Assembly (NCBI RefSeq): GCF_036567905.1
Contig: NZ_DATCTO010000084.1
Location: 1-64,000 of the forward strand
DNA length: 64,000 nt
From: Candidatus Binatus sp.
GTDB lineage: Bacteria > Desulfobacterota > Binatia > Binatales > Binataceae
Direction of reading: 5' to 3'
Part shown: piece after piece, positions 32,901 to 39,712 of the stretch
Numbering within the stretch: the stretch's first letter is position 1
How the letters are laid out: each line of letters starts with the position of its first letter
The notes under the pieces: generated by a model
The model's input: only the letters and a program-made list of their open reading frames with translations
Databases searched by the model: none
Told to the model about the DNA's origin: nothing
Translations under genes and position numbers: made by a program

Positions 32901-33686
32901 ATGGATCTGAAATTCATCAAGTACGAGAAGCGCAACCATATCGCCTACATCACGTTCAACCGGCCCGAGCGGATGAACGCATTGCATCCGCCGTGTCACC
33001 TCGAGATGGACAGCGTGTGGGACGACTTCGTCGCGGACAAGTCGGCGTGGGTCGCGATCGTGACGGGGGCCGGCGACAAGGGGTTTTCAGCCGGCAACGA
33101 TTTGCGCTGGACCGCGGAGAATAGCGGGAAACTGGCCGAGTCCATTCGCGGCAAGGGCGGCTTCGCGGGGATTACCGCGCGCTACGATATTTACAAGCCG
33201 ATCATCGCGGCGGTTAACGGATTCGCACTCGGCGGTGGATTCGAGATCGCGCTCGCTTGCGATATTATCATTGCGGCCGAGCACGCGCGCTTCGGAGTGC
33301 CGGAACCGCGCGTGGGCCTGATGGCGGCGGCGGGAGGAGTGCATCGCCTGCCGCGCCAGATTCCGCTCAAGATCGCGATGGGCATGATGCTTACGGGCAA
33401 GCACATCAGCGCCGCGGACGCGCTTCGCTACGGTATCGCCAACGAGGTGGTGCCGCTCAAGGATCTCATGGCCACGGCTGAGAAGTGGGCGGGGCAGATC
33501 ATGGAATGCTCGCCATTGTCGGTGCAGGCGACCAAGGAAGCGGCGATGAGCGGACTTGGGATGCCGGTCGAAGCGGCACTGGCGAAGCATTACGATTTGC
33601 AGGCGAAGCTGTTTCGATCGAAGGACGCGGTTGAAGGTCCGCTGGCGTTTTCGCAGAAACGAAAGCCCAACTGGACCGGAGAGTAG
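32901..33686 (+). CDS. Enoyl-CoA hydratase/isomerase (crotonase family)
   Basis: This 261-residue crotonase has oxyanion-hole segments FSAGNDL and NGFALGGGFE and the two catalytic acids Glu115 (GGGFEI) and Glu135 (FGVPEP), which is the hydratase set. A GAGGGAG site lies 12 bases before ATG 32901. It is a paralogue of the enzyme at 19744, and both share the ending KRKPNW/Y-x-G. The family adds water to trans-2-enoyl-CoA in beta-oxidation and related pathways. The real substrate is not readable. It is followed by a small membrane protein gene. Confidence 0.93.
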   Translation: MDLKFIKYEKRNHIAYITFNRPERMNALHPPCHLEMDSVWDDFVADKSAWVAIVTGAGDKGFSAGNDLRWTAENSGKLAESIRGKGGFAGITARYDIYKPIIAAVNGFALGGGFEIALACDIIIAAEHARFGVPEPRVGLMAAAGGVHRLPRQIPLKIAMGMMLTGKHISAADALRYGIANEVVPLKDLMATAEKWAGQIMECSPLSVQATKEAAMSGLGMPVEAALAKHYDLQAKLFRSKDAVEGPLAFSQKRKPNWTGE

Positions 33687-33737
33687 GGCGTCGCGCGCCC
33701 GCGGCGGTGCGGGTTGGGCCCGGGAGTCGCGATCAAG

Positions 33738-33953
33738 ATGCAGGAACTCTGGCAGTTGCGCGACACAATCGCGATGCTGGTCGTTGGAGCGATGACGGCG
33801 GCGTTGCCGCCGGTCGGGACCGGCGCGTTCTGGACGATCGTCGCATTCTATGGGGTGGTGTCGGTGCTATTCGACGATGAAACGCCACGCGGCGTTCCCG
33901 GGATGGATTTCTTTTACGCTACGCATCCCCATTTGAAGGACCCGCAGAGTTAG
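33738..33953 (+). CDS. Small membrane protein, unknown function
   Basis: ATG 33738 gives 71 residues (a TTG at 33714 would add eight). Two hydrophobic stretches, TIAMLVVGAMTAAL and TGAFWTIVAFYGVVSVLF, suggest a hairpin in the inner membrane. A polar C-terminus (DDETPRGVPGMDFFYATHP) follows. No family is recognised. It follows the crotonase by 51 bases on the same strand and may be co-transcribed. Confidence 0.55.
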   Translation: MQELWQLRDTIAMLVVGAMTAALPPVGTGAFWTIVAFYGVVSVLFDDETPRGVPGMDFFYATHPHLKDPQS

Positions 33954-34055
33954 CTCTCGCCTTCCGAATAAAAATGTTGCGTGGGGAACAAAACTTTCAC
34001 GGGTAGCGGATGCATTTCGCTTGACTTAAGGCATGCAAGACGTTCGACCCGGTTG

Positions 34056-34070
34056 TGCTATGATAAGCAC
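34056..34070 (+). promoter_or_regulatory. Extended -10 promoter inside an inverted repeat
   Basis: TGCTATGAT (34056-34064) is an extended -10 element. It lies within the inverted repeat GTGCT-ATGATA-AGCAC (34055-34070), a possible operator. No good -35 is seen at the right distance; TTGACT at 34021 is too far. It would drive the 83-residue gene at 34096. Confidence 0.4.
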
Positions 34071-34095
34071 ATACAAATAGTACACAGGTGAAGGC

Positions 34096-34347
34096 ATGCC
34101 GATTAATTCTGTGATCCCCTCCCCGATCTTGGAAACGCTCAGGGACTCCGAGGATACCCTGCGGACCACGCTGGCCGAGCTGGCCGAAGACAAACGAAAG
34201 CAGAAGCCGAATATCTCGGAGCGCAAGCTGGCCGAATATCTGGCCGATCAGATGGGCTACCGCGGCGCCAAGAACGTGGAAGCGCTGGTGGCCTCGCGCG
34301 AGCGAATCGCGAAATCCCGCCAATCCGTGGGTTTGAGCGGCAAGTAG
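34096..34347 (+). CDS. Small helical protein, unknown function
   Basis: This 83-residue, highly charged protein has AGGTGAAGG before ATG 34096. The sequence is almost all predicted helix: LRDSEDTLRTTLAELAEDKRK, then SERKLAEYLADQMGYRGAKNVEALVASRERIAKS. The second part resembles a small helix-turn-helix or winged arrangement, but this is weak. The local sequence is more AT-rich than the genes around it, and the promoter region carries an operator-like inverted repeat. This suggests a separately regulated gene, perhaps of foreign origin. I cannot assign a function. Confidence 0.6.
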   Translation: MPINSVIPSPILETLRDSEDTLRTTLAELAEDKRKQKPNISERKLAEYLADQMGYRGAKNVEALVASRERIAKSRQSVGLSGK

Positions 34348-34353
34348 CGTTCC

Positions 34354-35073
34354 CTACCGGCCGAGGTGGCGGCCGAAGAACGCTTCGATGCGCTTCCAAC
34401 TGTCTTCGGCGGCGTCGGGATTGTAAGCCGCCTTCATCGGGCCGATTTTTCCGATCGACGCGAGCAATCCGCGGTTGCGGCTCATGAAGCTGTGGCCCGC
34501 ATCGTTGTAAAGCTTTACGTCGTGATCGACGCCCATTTCGGTGAGCAGTTTTTCGAGCCTGCGGCCATGCGCCGCGAAAATCCTGTCCTGAGCGCCGTAG
34601 CCGCCGAGCACCGGGCATACGCCGCGCAACTGTTCGGTGGTCTTGGGCACGTCGCCGTAAAACGTCGCGGCGGCGCCCAGCGGAGTGCGCGCCGCGAACA
34701 TCAGGGCGAATCCGCCGCCCATGCAAAAGCCGATGACTCCGATGCGCGCGGCGTCGACGCCGGGCTGCTGCTGCATGAATTTGCGCGCTGCCTCGAGGTC
34801 GTGGAACGCGTCGCCCTCGCCGCGATTGAGCGTCATCAGGGTGCGCGCGACACACATGAGGCGGATACCGTCGCGGTCGTAGAGGTCGGGCGCGAGCGCG
34901 GCATAGCCCAGCTCGGCGACCCTCCCGGTGATTCGCCGGATGTCGTCGTTGAGCCCGAAGATTTCGTGAATGACGATTACGCCGGGATGTTTTTGCGAAT
35001 CGGATGGCGCGGCATACGCGGCGCGCATCGGACGGCCGCCGGCGGCGGGGAAAGTGATGTCGGTGCTGGTCAT
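34354..35073 (-). CDS. Dienelactone hydrolase family protein
   Basis: This 239-residue alpha/beta-hydrolase of the dienelactone hydrolase family has Glu36 in HEIFG, the Cys nucleophile at 117 in GFCMGG, Asp in GAQDRI and His in DAGHSF. Cys in place of Ser is the hallmark of the family. The ATG at 35073 follows AGGAGGGAG; the frame extends 16 codons upstream without ribosome site. Classical members open dienelactones in chlorocatechol breakdown, while many relatives act on other esters, so only the family is certain. It is convergent with the small helical gene. Its upstream region is the repeat cluster at 35.1-35.4 kb. Confidence 0.9.
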   Translation of the reverse strand: MTSTDITFPAAGGRPMRAAYAAPSDSQKHPGVIVIHEIFGLNDDIRRITGRVAELGYAALAPDLYDRDGIRLMCVARTLMTLNRGEGDAFHDLEAARKFMQQQPGVDAARIGVIGFCMGGGFALMFAARTPLGAAATFYGDVPKTTEQLRGVCPVLGGYGAQDRIFAAHGRRLEKLLTEMGVDHDVKLYNDAGHSFMSRNRGLLASIGKIGPMKAAYNPDAAEDSWKRIEAFFGRHLGR

Positions 35074-35416
35074 TGGACTAAGCTCCCTCCTAAATTGGCT
35101 CGCCTCTGACGAGAAAGGCAAAGAGCCGGGGTCCCTCGGCTTCGCTCAGCGCAAACTCCGCTCGCATCTTTGTTTTAATATTGGGTGCAGGGGTCACCCC
35201 TGGCCGTTGGCACGGCTGGCCAGTATTAAAGGACTGTCCGGCCGCAGGCTCTTCCATCGCGTAGTCGCGAAAAGATGCGCTGCGCAGATTTTCGTGTCTT
35301 CTCACTGCGGGTGCAGGGGCCGCAGCCCCTGGCCGTGGCGACGGCAGCGCAGTATTAAGCCGTTGGCAGCGGCCGCGCGCGACAACGGAGCGCGGCCTTA
35401 ACGGTGGGTGCAGGGG
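35074..35416. repeat. Intergenic repeat cluster
   Basis: The 343-base gap between two minus-strand genes is almost entirely repeat modules. A GGGGTCCCTCGGCTTCGCTCAG module lies at about 35128-35149 (partner copies at 60687 and reversed at 59610). A GCAGGGGTCACCCCTG palindrome at 35187-35202 is followed by the TTGGCACGG...CAGTATTAA module to 35230. The 62-base module lies at 35241-35302. A second palindrome GCAGGGGCCGCAGCCCCTG lies at 35313-35331, then another CAGTATTAAG. A reversed GTTGTCGCGCGC module lies at 35371-35397, and a third palindrome, at about 35410-35426, runs into the pdxJ stop codon. No gene is seen. Confidence 0.8.
35241..35302 (-). repeat. 62-base dispersed module, copy 1 (inverted relative to copy 2)
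   Basis: The reverse complement of this segment matches 63614-63675 at about 60 of 62 bases. The centre CGAAAATCTGCGC/GCGCATCTTTTCG can fold into an imperfect hairpin. The copies are in opposite orientations 28 kb apart. Confidence 0.85.
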
Positions 35417-36163
35417 TCACCCCTGCTTCGCGTGCTTGCGCTTCACATTCAGGGCTTTCAGATATGCCTTCACCGTGCGCGTCAGGCCCATGTAGAGCGC
35501 GTCGGAGATCAGCGCGTGGCCGATCGAGACTTCCTGCAAGCCTTTGACCGCTTTCGCATAGGCCGGCATATTCTTGAGATCGAGGTCGTGGCCCGCATTC
35601 ACGCCGAGTCCGATCTCCCGCGCGAGGTGCGCGGCCTCGCGATGCGCCGCGAGAATCTCTTGACCGGCCGGTGTGCCGAACGCATTCGCATATGGTCCGG
35701 TGAACAGCTCGATTCGGTCCGCGCCGAGTTCTCGTGCGCGCCTGATCTGCCGCGCGTCGGTCTCGAGGAAAAGACTCGTGCGGATGCCCGCCTTGCCCAG
35801 CCTGACGAGCACGTCGCCAAGCCAATCCGCCGCGCCGCTCGCCAGGTTCCATCCCGCATTCGACGTCAGCACGCCGGGCGGGTCGGGCACTAGAGTCACC
35901 TGCGCCGGCTTGACGCGCATCACGAGGTCAAGAAACTCCGCGCCCGGGTATCCTTCGATGTTGAACTCGACCGTCAGCATCGCGGCGAGATCGAACACGT
36001 CCTGAAACGTGATATGCCGCGCGTCAGGGCGCGGATGCACCGTTATCCCGTGGCATCCGGCGGCGATACAGGTGCGTGCCGCCTCGACCACGTTGGGAAT
36101 ATTTCCGCCGCGCGCATTTCGGAGCGTCGCGATTTTGTTGACGTTGACGCTGAGGCGAATCAT
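35417..36163 (-). CDS. pdxJ: Pyridoxine 5'-phosphate synthase
   Basis: PdxJ condenses 3-amino-2-oxopropyl phosphate with 1-deoxyxylulose 5-phosphate, the last step of de novo vitamin B6 synthesis. The 248-residue protein starts at ATG 36163 (MIRLSVNVNKIATLRNARGG); the frame upstream overlaps the divergent nnr gene and is rejected. Conserved residues are present: His in ITVHPRPDARHI, Glu in EFNIEG, and His in NAGHDLDL. The N-terminal motif reads VNVNKIATLR, as in the Bacteroidota-type clade, and not VNIDHVATLR as in proteobacterial enzymes. The last codons and the TGA stop lie in a dispersed palindromic repeat (CAG-GGG-TGA). It is divergent from nnr. In Geobacter-like genomes pdxJ is co-directional with acpS and nnr; acpS is missing here. 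Confidence 0.93.
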   Translation of the reverse strand: MIRLSVNVNKIATLRNARGGNIPNVVEAARTCIAAGCHGITVHPRPDARHITFQDVFDLAAMLTVEFNIEGYPGAEFLDLVMRVKPAQVTLVPDPPGVLTSNAGWNLASGAADWLGDVLVRLGKAGIRTSLFLETDARQIRRARELGADRIELFTGPYANAFGTPAGQEILAAHREAAHLAREIGLGVNAGHDLDLKNMPAYAKAVKGLQEVSIGHALISDALYMGLTRTVKAYLKALNVKRKHAKQG

Positions 36164-36221
36164 TTCAATTCCGAGCCTACCAGAGTCGGCCAGCCAGTCC
36201 AGTTTTTCACGGCCGCCCGCA

Positions 36222-36249
36222 TTCACGCCTCTCGCGCATGGTGTAATAT
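36222..36249 (+). promoter_or_regulatory. Candidate sigma-70 promoter for nnr
   Basis: TTCACG (36222-36227) and TAATAT (36244-36249) have a 16-base spacer in the 106-base gap between pdxJ and nnr. The leader before ATG 36270 would be about 14 bases. Confidence 0.45.
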
Positions 36250-36269
36250 CTGCCTCAGGACAGCCGACG

Positions 36270-37823
36270 ATGATTTTACTCAACGCCGCCGAAAGCCGCG
36301 AACTCGATCGCATCAGCCAGCAAAAGTACGGAATTTCGTCCTACCTGCTGATGACGCGCGCGGGCGAGGCTGTTGCCGGCGCGCTGGTCGAGCGCTTCCC
36401 CGAAGCCGCCGCCGATGTGCTGGTCGTGGCGGGCAGGGGCAACAACGGCGGCGACGGATTCGTCGCGGCAAGACGGCTGATCCAGGACGGCTTCGGCGTG
36501 CGAGCCGTTCTGCTCGGTCGCGCGGCGGACTTGAAGGGCGATGCCGCGCGTGCGCATGCGGAGTTCCGCGCATCCGGTGGCAAGGCGATCGAGGCATCAG
36601 GCGAGTCCAGCCTCGAAGCCGCGCTGAGCAAGCGCCCGAGCGCCGTTATCGACGCGATTTTCGGCACGGGACTGAACGCGGAGATCAAAGACGCGCCGCG
36701 GCGCGCGATCGAGATTGTTAATTCATTCGCGGCGCCCACGGTCGCCGTCGATATCGCGTCGGGCGTGAACTCGGACACCGGCGCGGTCATGGGTGCGGCG
36801 CTCCGAGCCTCGCTCACGGTGACATTCGGGTTCGCGAAGTTCGGCCACGTTTCATTTCCTGGCGCTGCGCAATCCGGCGAGTTGCGGATCGTCGATATAG
36901 GTTTCGCCGCGCGCGCGATTGAAGAGATAGCGCCTCGCGGCCGATTTCTCGAGCGCGACGACGTGCGGCATTTGATTCGTGCGCGGCCGGTGAATTCGCA
37001 CAAGGGAATGTATGGACATCCGCTGGTAATCGCCGGCGGCCGCGGCAAGTCCGGCGCCGTCCTGCTCGCTTCGCGCGCCGCTTTGAGGGCGGGCGCGGGC
37101 CTGGTTACGGCGGCGGTGCCAGAGTCGATCCAGCCAATCGTCGCGGCGGGGCAGGCCGAACTGATGACCGAGCCGATCGCCGATCGCGACGGCCATTTTG
37201 ACGGCGTTCACGCGCCCGAGGCGTTGAAGATGATAATCGAAGGGATGAACGCGTTGATCGTGGGGCCGGGAATGGGCGTCAGCGATGACACCAGGCGCCT
37301 GGTCGAATGGCTGATTTCAGACGCATCCGAGCGCGAGCGTCCGATGCTGATCGATGCCGACGGACTCAACGCGCTGGCCGCGATCGGTTGCGAAGCTTTA
37401 AGGCGGGCGCGCGGTCCTGTAGTGCTGACGCCTCATCCGGGAGAAGCCGCGCGCCTGCTCGGCGTGACGCCGGCGATTATCAACGATGATCGTGTGTCTG
37501 CCGCGCGCACTTTGGCGCAGCGAACCGGAGCGTCGGTGCTGATAAAGGGCGCGCGCTCCGTTATCGCCTCTCCCGACGGCGTCGTCTATATCAACTCGAC
37601 CGGCAATCCCGGGATGGCCACGCCCGGCATCGGTGACGCACTCTCGGGAATCGTCGGCGCGCTGCTGGGGCAGAAGATGCGCCCGACCGACGCTCTCGCG
37701 CTCGGGGTTTTTCTTCACGGCTACGCGGCCGATCGCGTCGCGGCGCGGATGGGGCGCGTTGGCTATATCGCCGGCGACCTCATTGACGAGCTGCCGGCGG
37801 CGCTGGAAGCACTAACTCAGTAG
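36270..37823 (+). CDS. nnr: Bifunctional NAD(P)H-hydrate repair enzyme
   Basis: This 517-residue protein fuses the NAD(P)HX epimerase (YjeF N-terminal, residues 1-210; VVAGRGNNGGDGFVAAR, DAIFGTGL) and the ADP/ATP-dependent NAD(P)HX dehydratase (ribokinase-like, about 225-510; HKGMYGHPLVIAGG, ALIVGPGMG, LTPHPGEAARLL, STGNPGMATPGIGDALSG). Together they restore hydrated, dead-end NAD(P)H. ATG 36270 matches the family start (LNAAESRELDR); the frame upstream is a shadow of pdxJ. It is the first gene of nnr-tsaE, with lysC and cimA following. The small acpS gene that often precedes it is not here. Confidence 0.95.
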   Translation: MILLNAAESRELDRISQQKYGISSYLLMTRAGEAVAGALVERFPEAAADVLVVAGRGNNGGDGFVAARRLIQDGFGVRAVLLGRAADLKGDAARAHAEFRASGGKAIEASGESSLEAALSKRPSAVIDAIFGTGLNAEIKDAPRRAIEIVNSFAAPTVAVDIASGVNSDTGAVMGAALRASLTVTFGFAKFGHVSFPGAAQSGELRIVDIGFAARAIEEIAPRGRFLERDDVRHLIRARPVNSHKGMYGHPLVIAGGRGKSGAVLLASRAALRAGAGLVTAAVPESIQPIVAAGQAELMTEPIADRDGHFDGVHAPEALKMIIEGMNALIVGPGMGVSDDTRRLVEWLISDASERERPMLIDADGLNALAAIGCEALRRARGPVVLTPHPGEAARLLGVTPAIINDDRVSAARTLAQRTGASVLIKGARSVIASPDGVVYINSTGNPGMATPGIGDALSGIVGALLGQKMRPTDALALGVFLHGYAADRVAARMGRVGYIAGDLIDELPAALEALTQ

Positions 37824-37853
37824 TTGCAGTATAATAGTAACTGAGTAATCGCG

Positions 37854-38357
37854 ATGGCTAATGAGGCTGTAGAAGCGGGCGCGAGCGTGGTCACGATGGT
37901 GATCGAGAGCGGATCGCCGCACGAGACCAAATCGTGGGGACGGCGGCTGGCGTCGCTGCTCGAAGGTGGCGAGTTGCTCGGCCTGATCGGCGATCTCGGC
38001 GCGGGCAAGACCTGCTTTATCAAAGGGCTCGCGCGGGGACTGAGCCTGCGCGAAGAGGACATCCTGAGCCCGACCTTCACGATGATCCAGGAGCATCACG
38101 GCCGCTTGCCGCTGTATCATATCGATCTGTATCGGCTCGAAGAGGCGACGCTCGACGACCTGGGCCTTCGCGAATACTTATTTTCCGAAGGTGTCGCGGC
38201 CGTCGAATGGTTCGAGCGTCTGCGCGGCGGCGCCGAGATGGAATACCTGGCAGTCCGGATCAGTTACGCCGGTGCGAATCTCCGCCGGATCGAGTTCAGC
38301 GCGGTGGATTCGCGACACGCGCAGATTATTTCCAAGCTGAAGCGCCGCTTCGCTTAA
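37854..38357 (+). CDS. tsaE: tRNA t6A37 biosynthesis ATPase TsaE
   Basis: This 167-residue P-loop protein is the ATPase of the threonylcarbamoyladenosine (t6A37) synthesis complex with TsaB and TsaD. Walker A is GDLGAGKT (residues about 64-71), followed by the family motif SPTFTMIQEH and LYHIDLYRLEE, which is diagnostic. There is a 15-20 residue N-terminal extension. It lies 30 bases downstream of nnr, the usual partner. TsaB and TsaD are not encoded here. The downstream mtaB product (44878) modifies t6A further. Confidence 0.94.
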   Translation: MANEAVEAGASVVTMVIESGSPHETKSWGRRLASLLEGGELLGLIGDLGAGKTCFIKGLARGLSLREEDILSPTFTMIQEHHGRLPLYHIDLYRLEEATLDDLGLREYLFSEGVAAVEWFERLRGGAEMEYLAVRISYAGANLRRIEFSAVDSRHAQIISKLKRRFA

Positions 38358-38392
38358 GGGGCGCGGGACCGTTCAGTTCGGCAGGGGGCTGG

Positions 38393-38420
38393 TTTGAGGC
38401 CCATTTTCCGCACATAATAC
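38393..38420 (+). promoter_or_regulatory. Candidate promoter for lysC-cimA
   Basis: TTTGAG (38393-38398) and TAATAC (38415-38420) have a 16-base spacer, in an AT-richer gap between tsaE and lysC. It would allow transcription of the amino acid genes apart from nnr-tsaE. Confidence 0.3.
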
Positions 38421-38459
38421 TAAATTGCCCCTTTTTTTAAGGCGGATAGGGTCATTGCA

Positions 38460-39707
38460 TTGGGATTGGTCGTTCAAAAATACGGCGGAACTTCGGTCGG
38501 ATCGATCGAGCGAATCAAGGCGGTCGCCGATCGCGTGGTCAGGTCGCGCGACGCCGGCAATCGGATTGTCGTGGTCGTTTCCGCGATGGCGGGCGAGACC
38601 AATCGGTTGTTCAAGCTCGCTTCCGAACTGAGCGACTCGCCCAACGCGCGCGAGACTGACGTGCTGGTCGCGACCGGAGAGCAGGTCTCGGCTGCGCTGC
38701 TCGCGATCCGGCTTCAGTCGATGGGACATCCGACGGTTTCTTTTCTGGCTTTTCAAATGAACCTGACCACCGACTCGAATCATGGCCGGGCGCGAATCAA
38801 ATCCGTGCAATGCGATCGGGTGATGCGCGCTCTCGACGCCGGGCAGATCGTCGTGGTCGCCGGCTACCAGGGCGTCAACCCCGCCGGCGATATCACGACG
38901 CTGGGCCGCGGCGCGTCGGATCTGACCGCGGTGGCGCTGGCAGCCGCGCTCAAAGCCGACACCTGCGAAATCTACACCGACGTGGACGGCGTCTATACCG
39001 CCGATCCCAACGTCTGCCCCAAGGCAAAAAAACTCGGCCGCATCTCGTATGATGAGATGCTCGAGATGGCGGGACTCGGGGCAAAGGTCCTGCAAACCCG
39101 TTCGGTTGAACTCGCCCGACGTTACAATGTGCCGCTCGTCGTCCGCTCCAGCTTCCGTGAAGCCGAGGGGACGTGGGTTGGACAAGAGGATTTGTCAATG
39201 GAGGACGTGCTCGTTTCGGGCGTAACGCTCGACCAGAATCAAAGCAAGATAACCGTTGCCGGGGTCGAGGATCGACCCGGTCTGGCGGCGAAGATTTTCG
39301 GCCCGATCGCCGCCGCGGGAATCGTCGTGGACATGATCATCCAGAACGCCAGCGCCGACGGCCACACCGACATGACGTTCACGATCGGGCGCGAAGATCT
39401 CGGCCGCGCGCTCGAAATCGTCACGCGTACCGCGAAGGAAATCGGCGCGTCGGGCGTGCGGCATGACGATCAGGTCGCCAAAGTTTCGGTGGTCGGAGTT
39501 GGAATGCGCACGCATGCGGGGGTCGCGGCCTCGATGTTCCAGGTGCTGGCGGCGGAACGGATTAATATCGAGATGATCTCGACCTCGGAGATTAAGGTCT
39601 CGGTCGTGGTCAATTCGAAATACGGGGAACTCGCGATGCGCGCGCTGCACGACGCGTTTGTCAACGGCGGCGGCGGCTCGAACGCCGCGCCGCGGGAGAC
39701 GGTTTGA
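38460..39707 (+). CDS. lysC: Aspartate kinase
   Basis: This 415-residue monofunctional aspartokinase makes aspartyl-4-phosphate, the first step to lysine, threonine, methionine and isoleucine. The N-terminal kinase domain starts LVVQKYGGTSVG; TLGRGASDLTAVALAAAL and the EIYTDVDGVYTADP segment follow. Two C-terminal ACT domains (about residues 265-415; ITVAGVEDRPGLAAKIFG, VSVVGVGMRTHAGVAASMF) give feedback control by lysine and/or threonine. It starts at TTG 38460, with no in-frame ATG at the proper place. Its stop overlaps the region of the cimA start, so the pair is one operon. Confidence 0.96.
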   Translation: MGLVVQKYGGTSVGSIERIKAVADRVVRSRDAGNRIVVVVSAMAGETNRLFKLASELSDSPNARETDVLVATGEQVSAALLAIRLQSMGHPTVSFLAFQMNLTTDSNHGRARIKSVQCDRVMRALDAGQIVVVAGYQGVNPAGDITTLGRGASDLTAVALAAALKADTCEIYTDVDGVYTADPNVCPKAKKLGRISYDEMLEMAGLGAKVLQTRSVELARRYNVPLVVRSSFREAEGTWVGQEDLSMEDVLVSGVTLDQNQSKITVAGVEDRPGLAAKIFGPIAAAGIVVDMIIQNASADGHTDMTFTIGREDLGRALEIVTRTAKEIGASGVRHDDQVAKVSVVGVGMRTHAGVAASMFQVLAAERINIEMISTSEIKVSVVVNSKYGELAMRALHDAFVNGGGGSNAAPRETV

Positions 39708-39712
39708 GTCCG

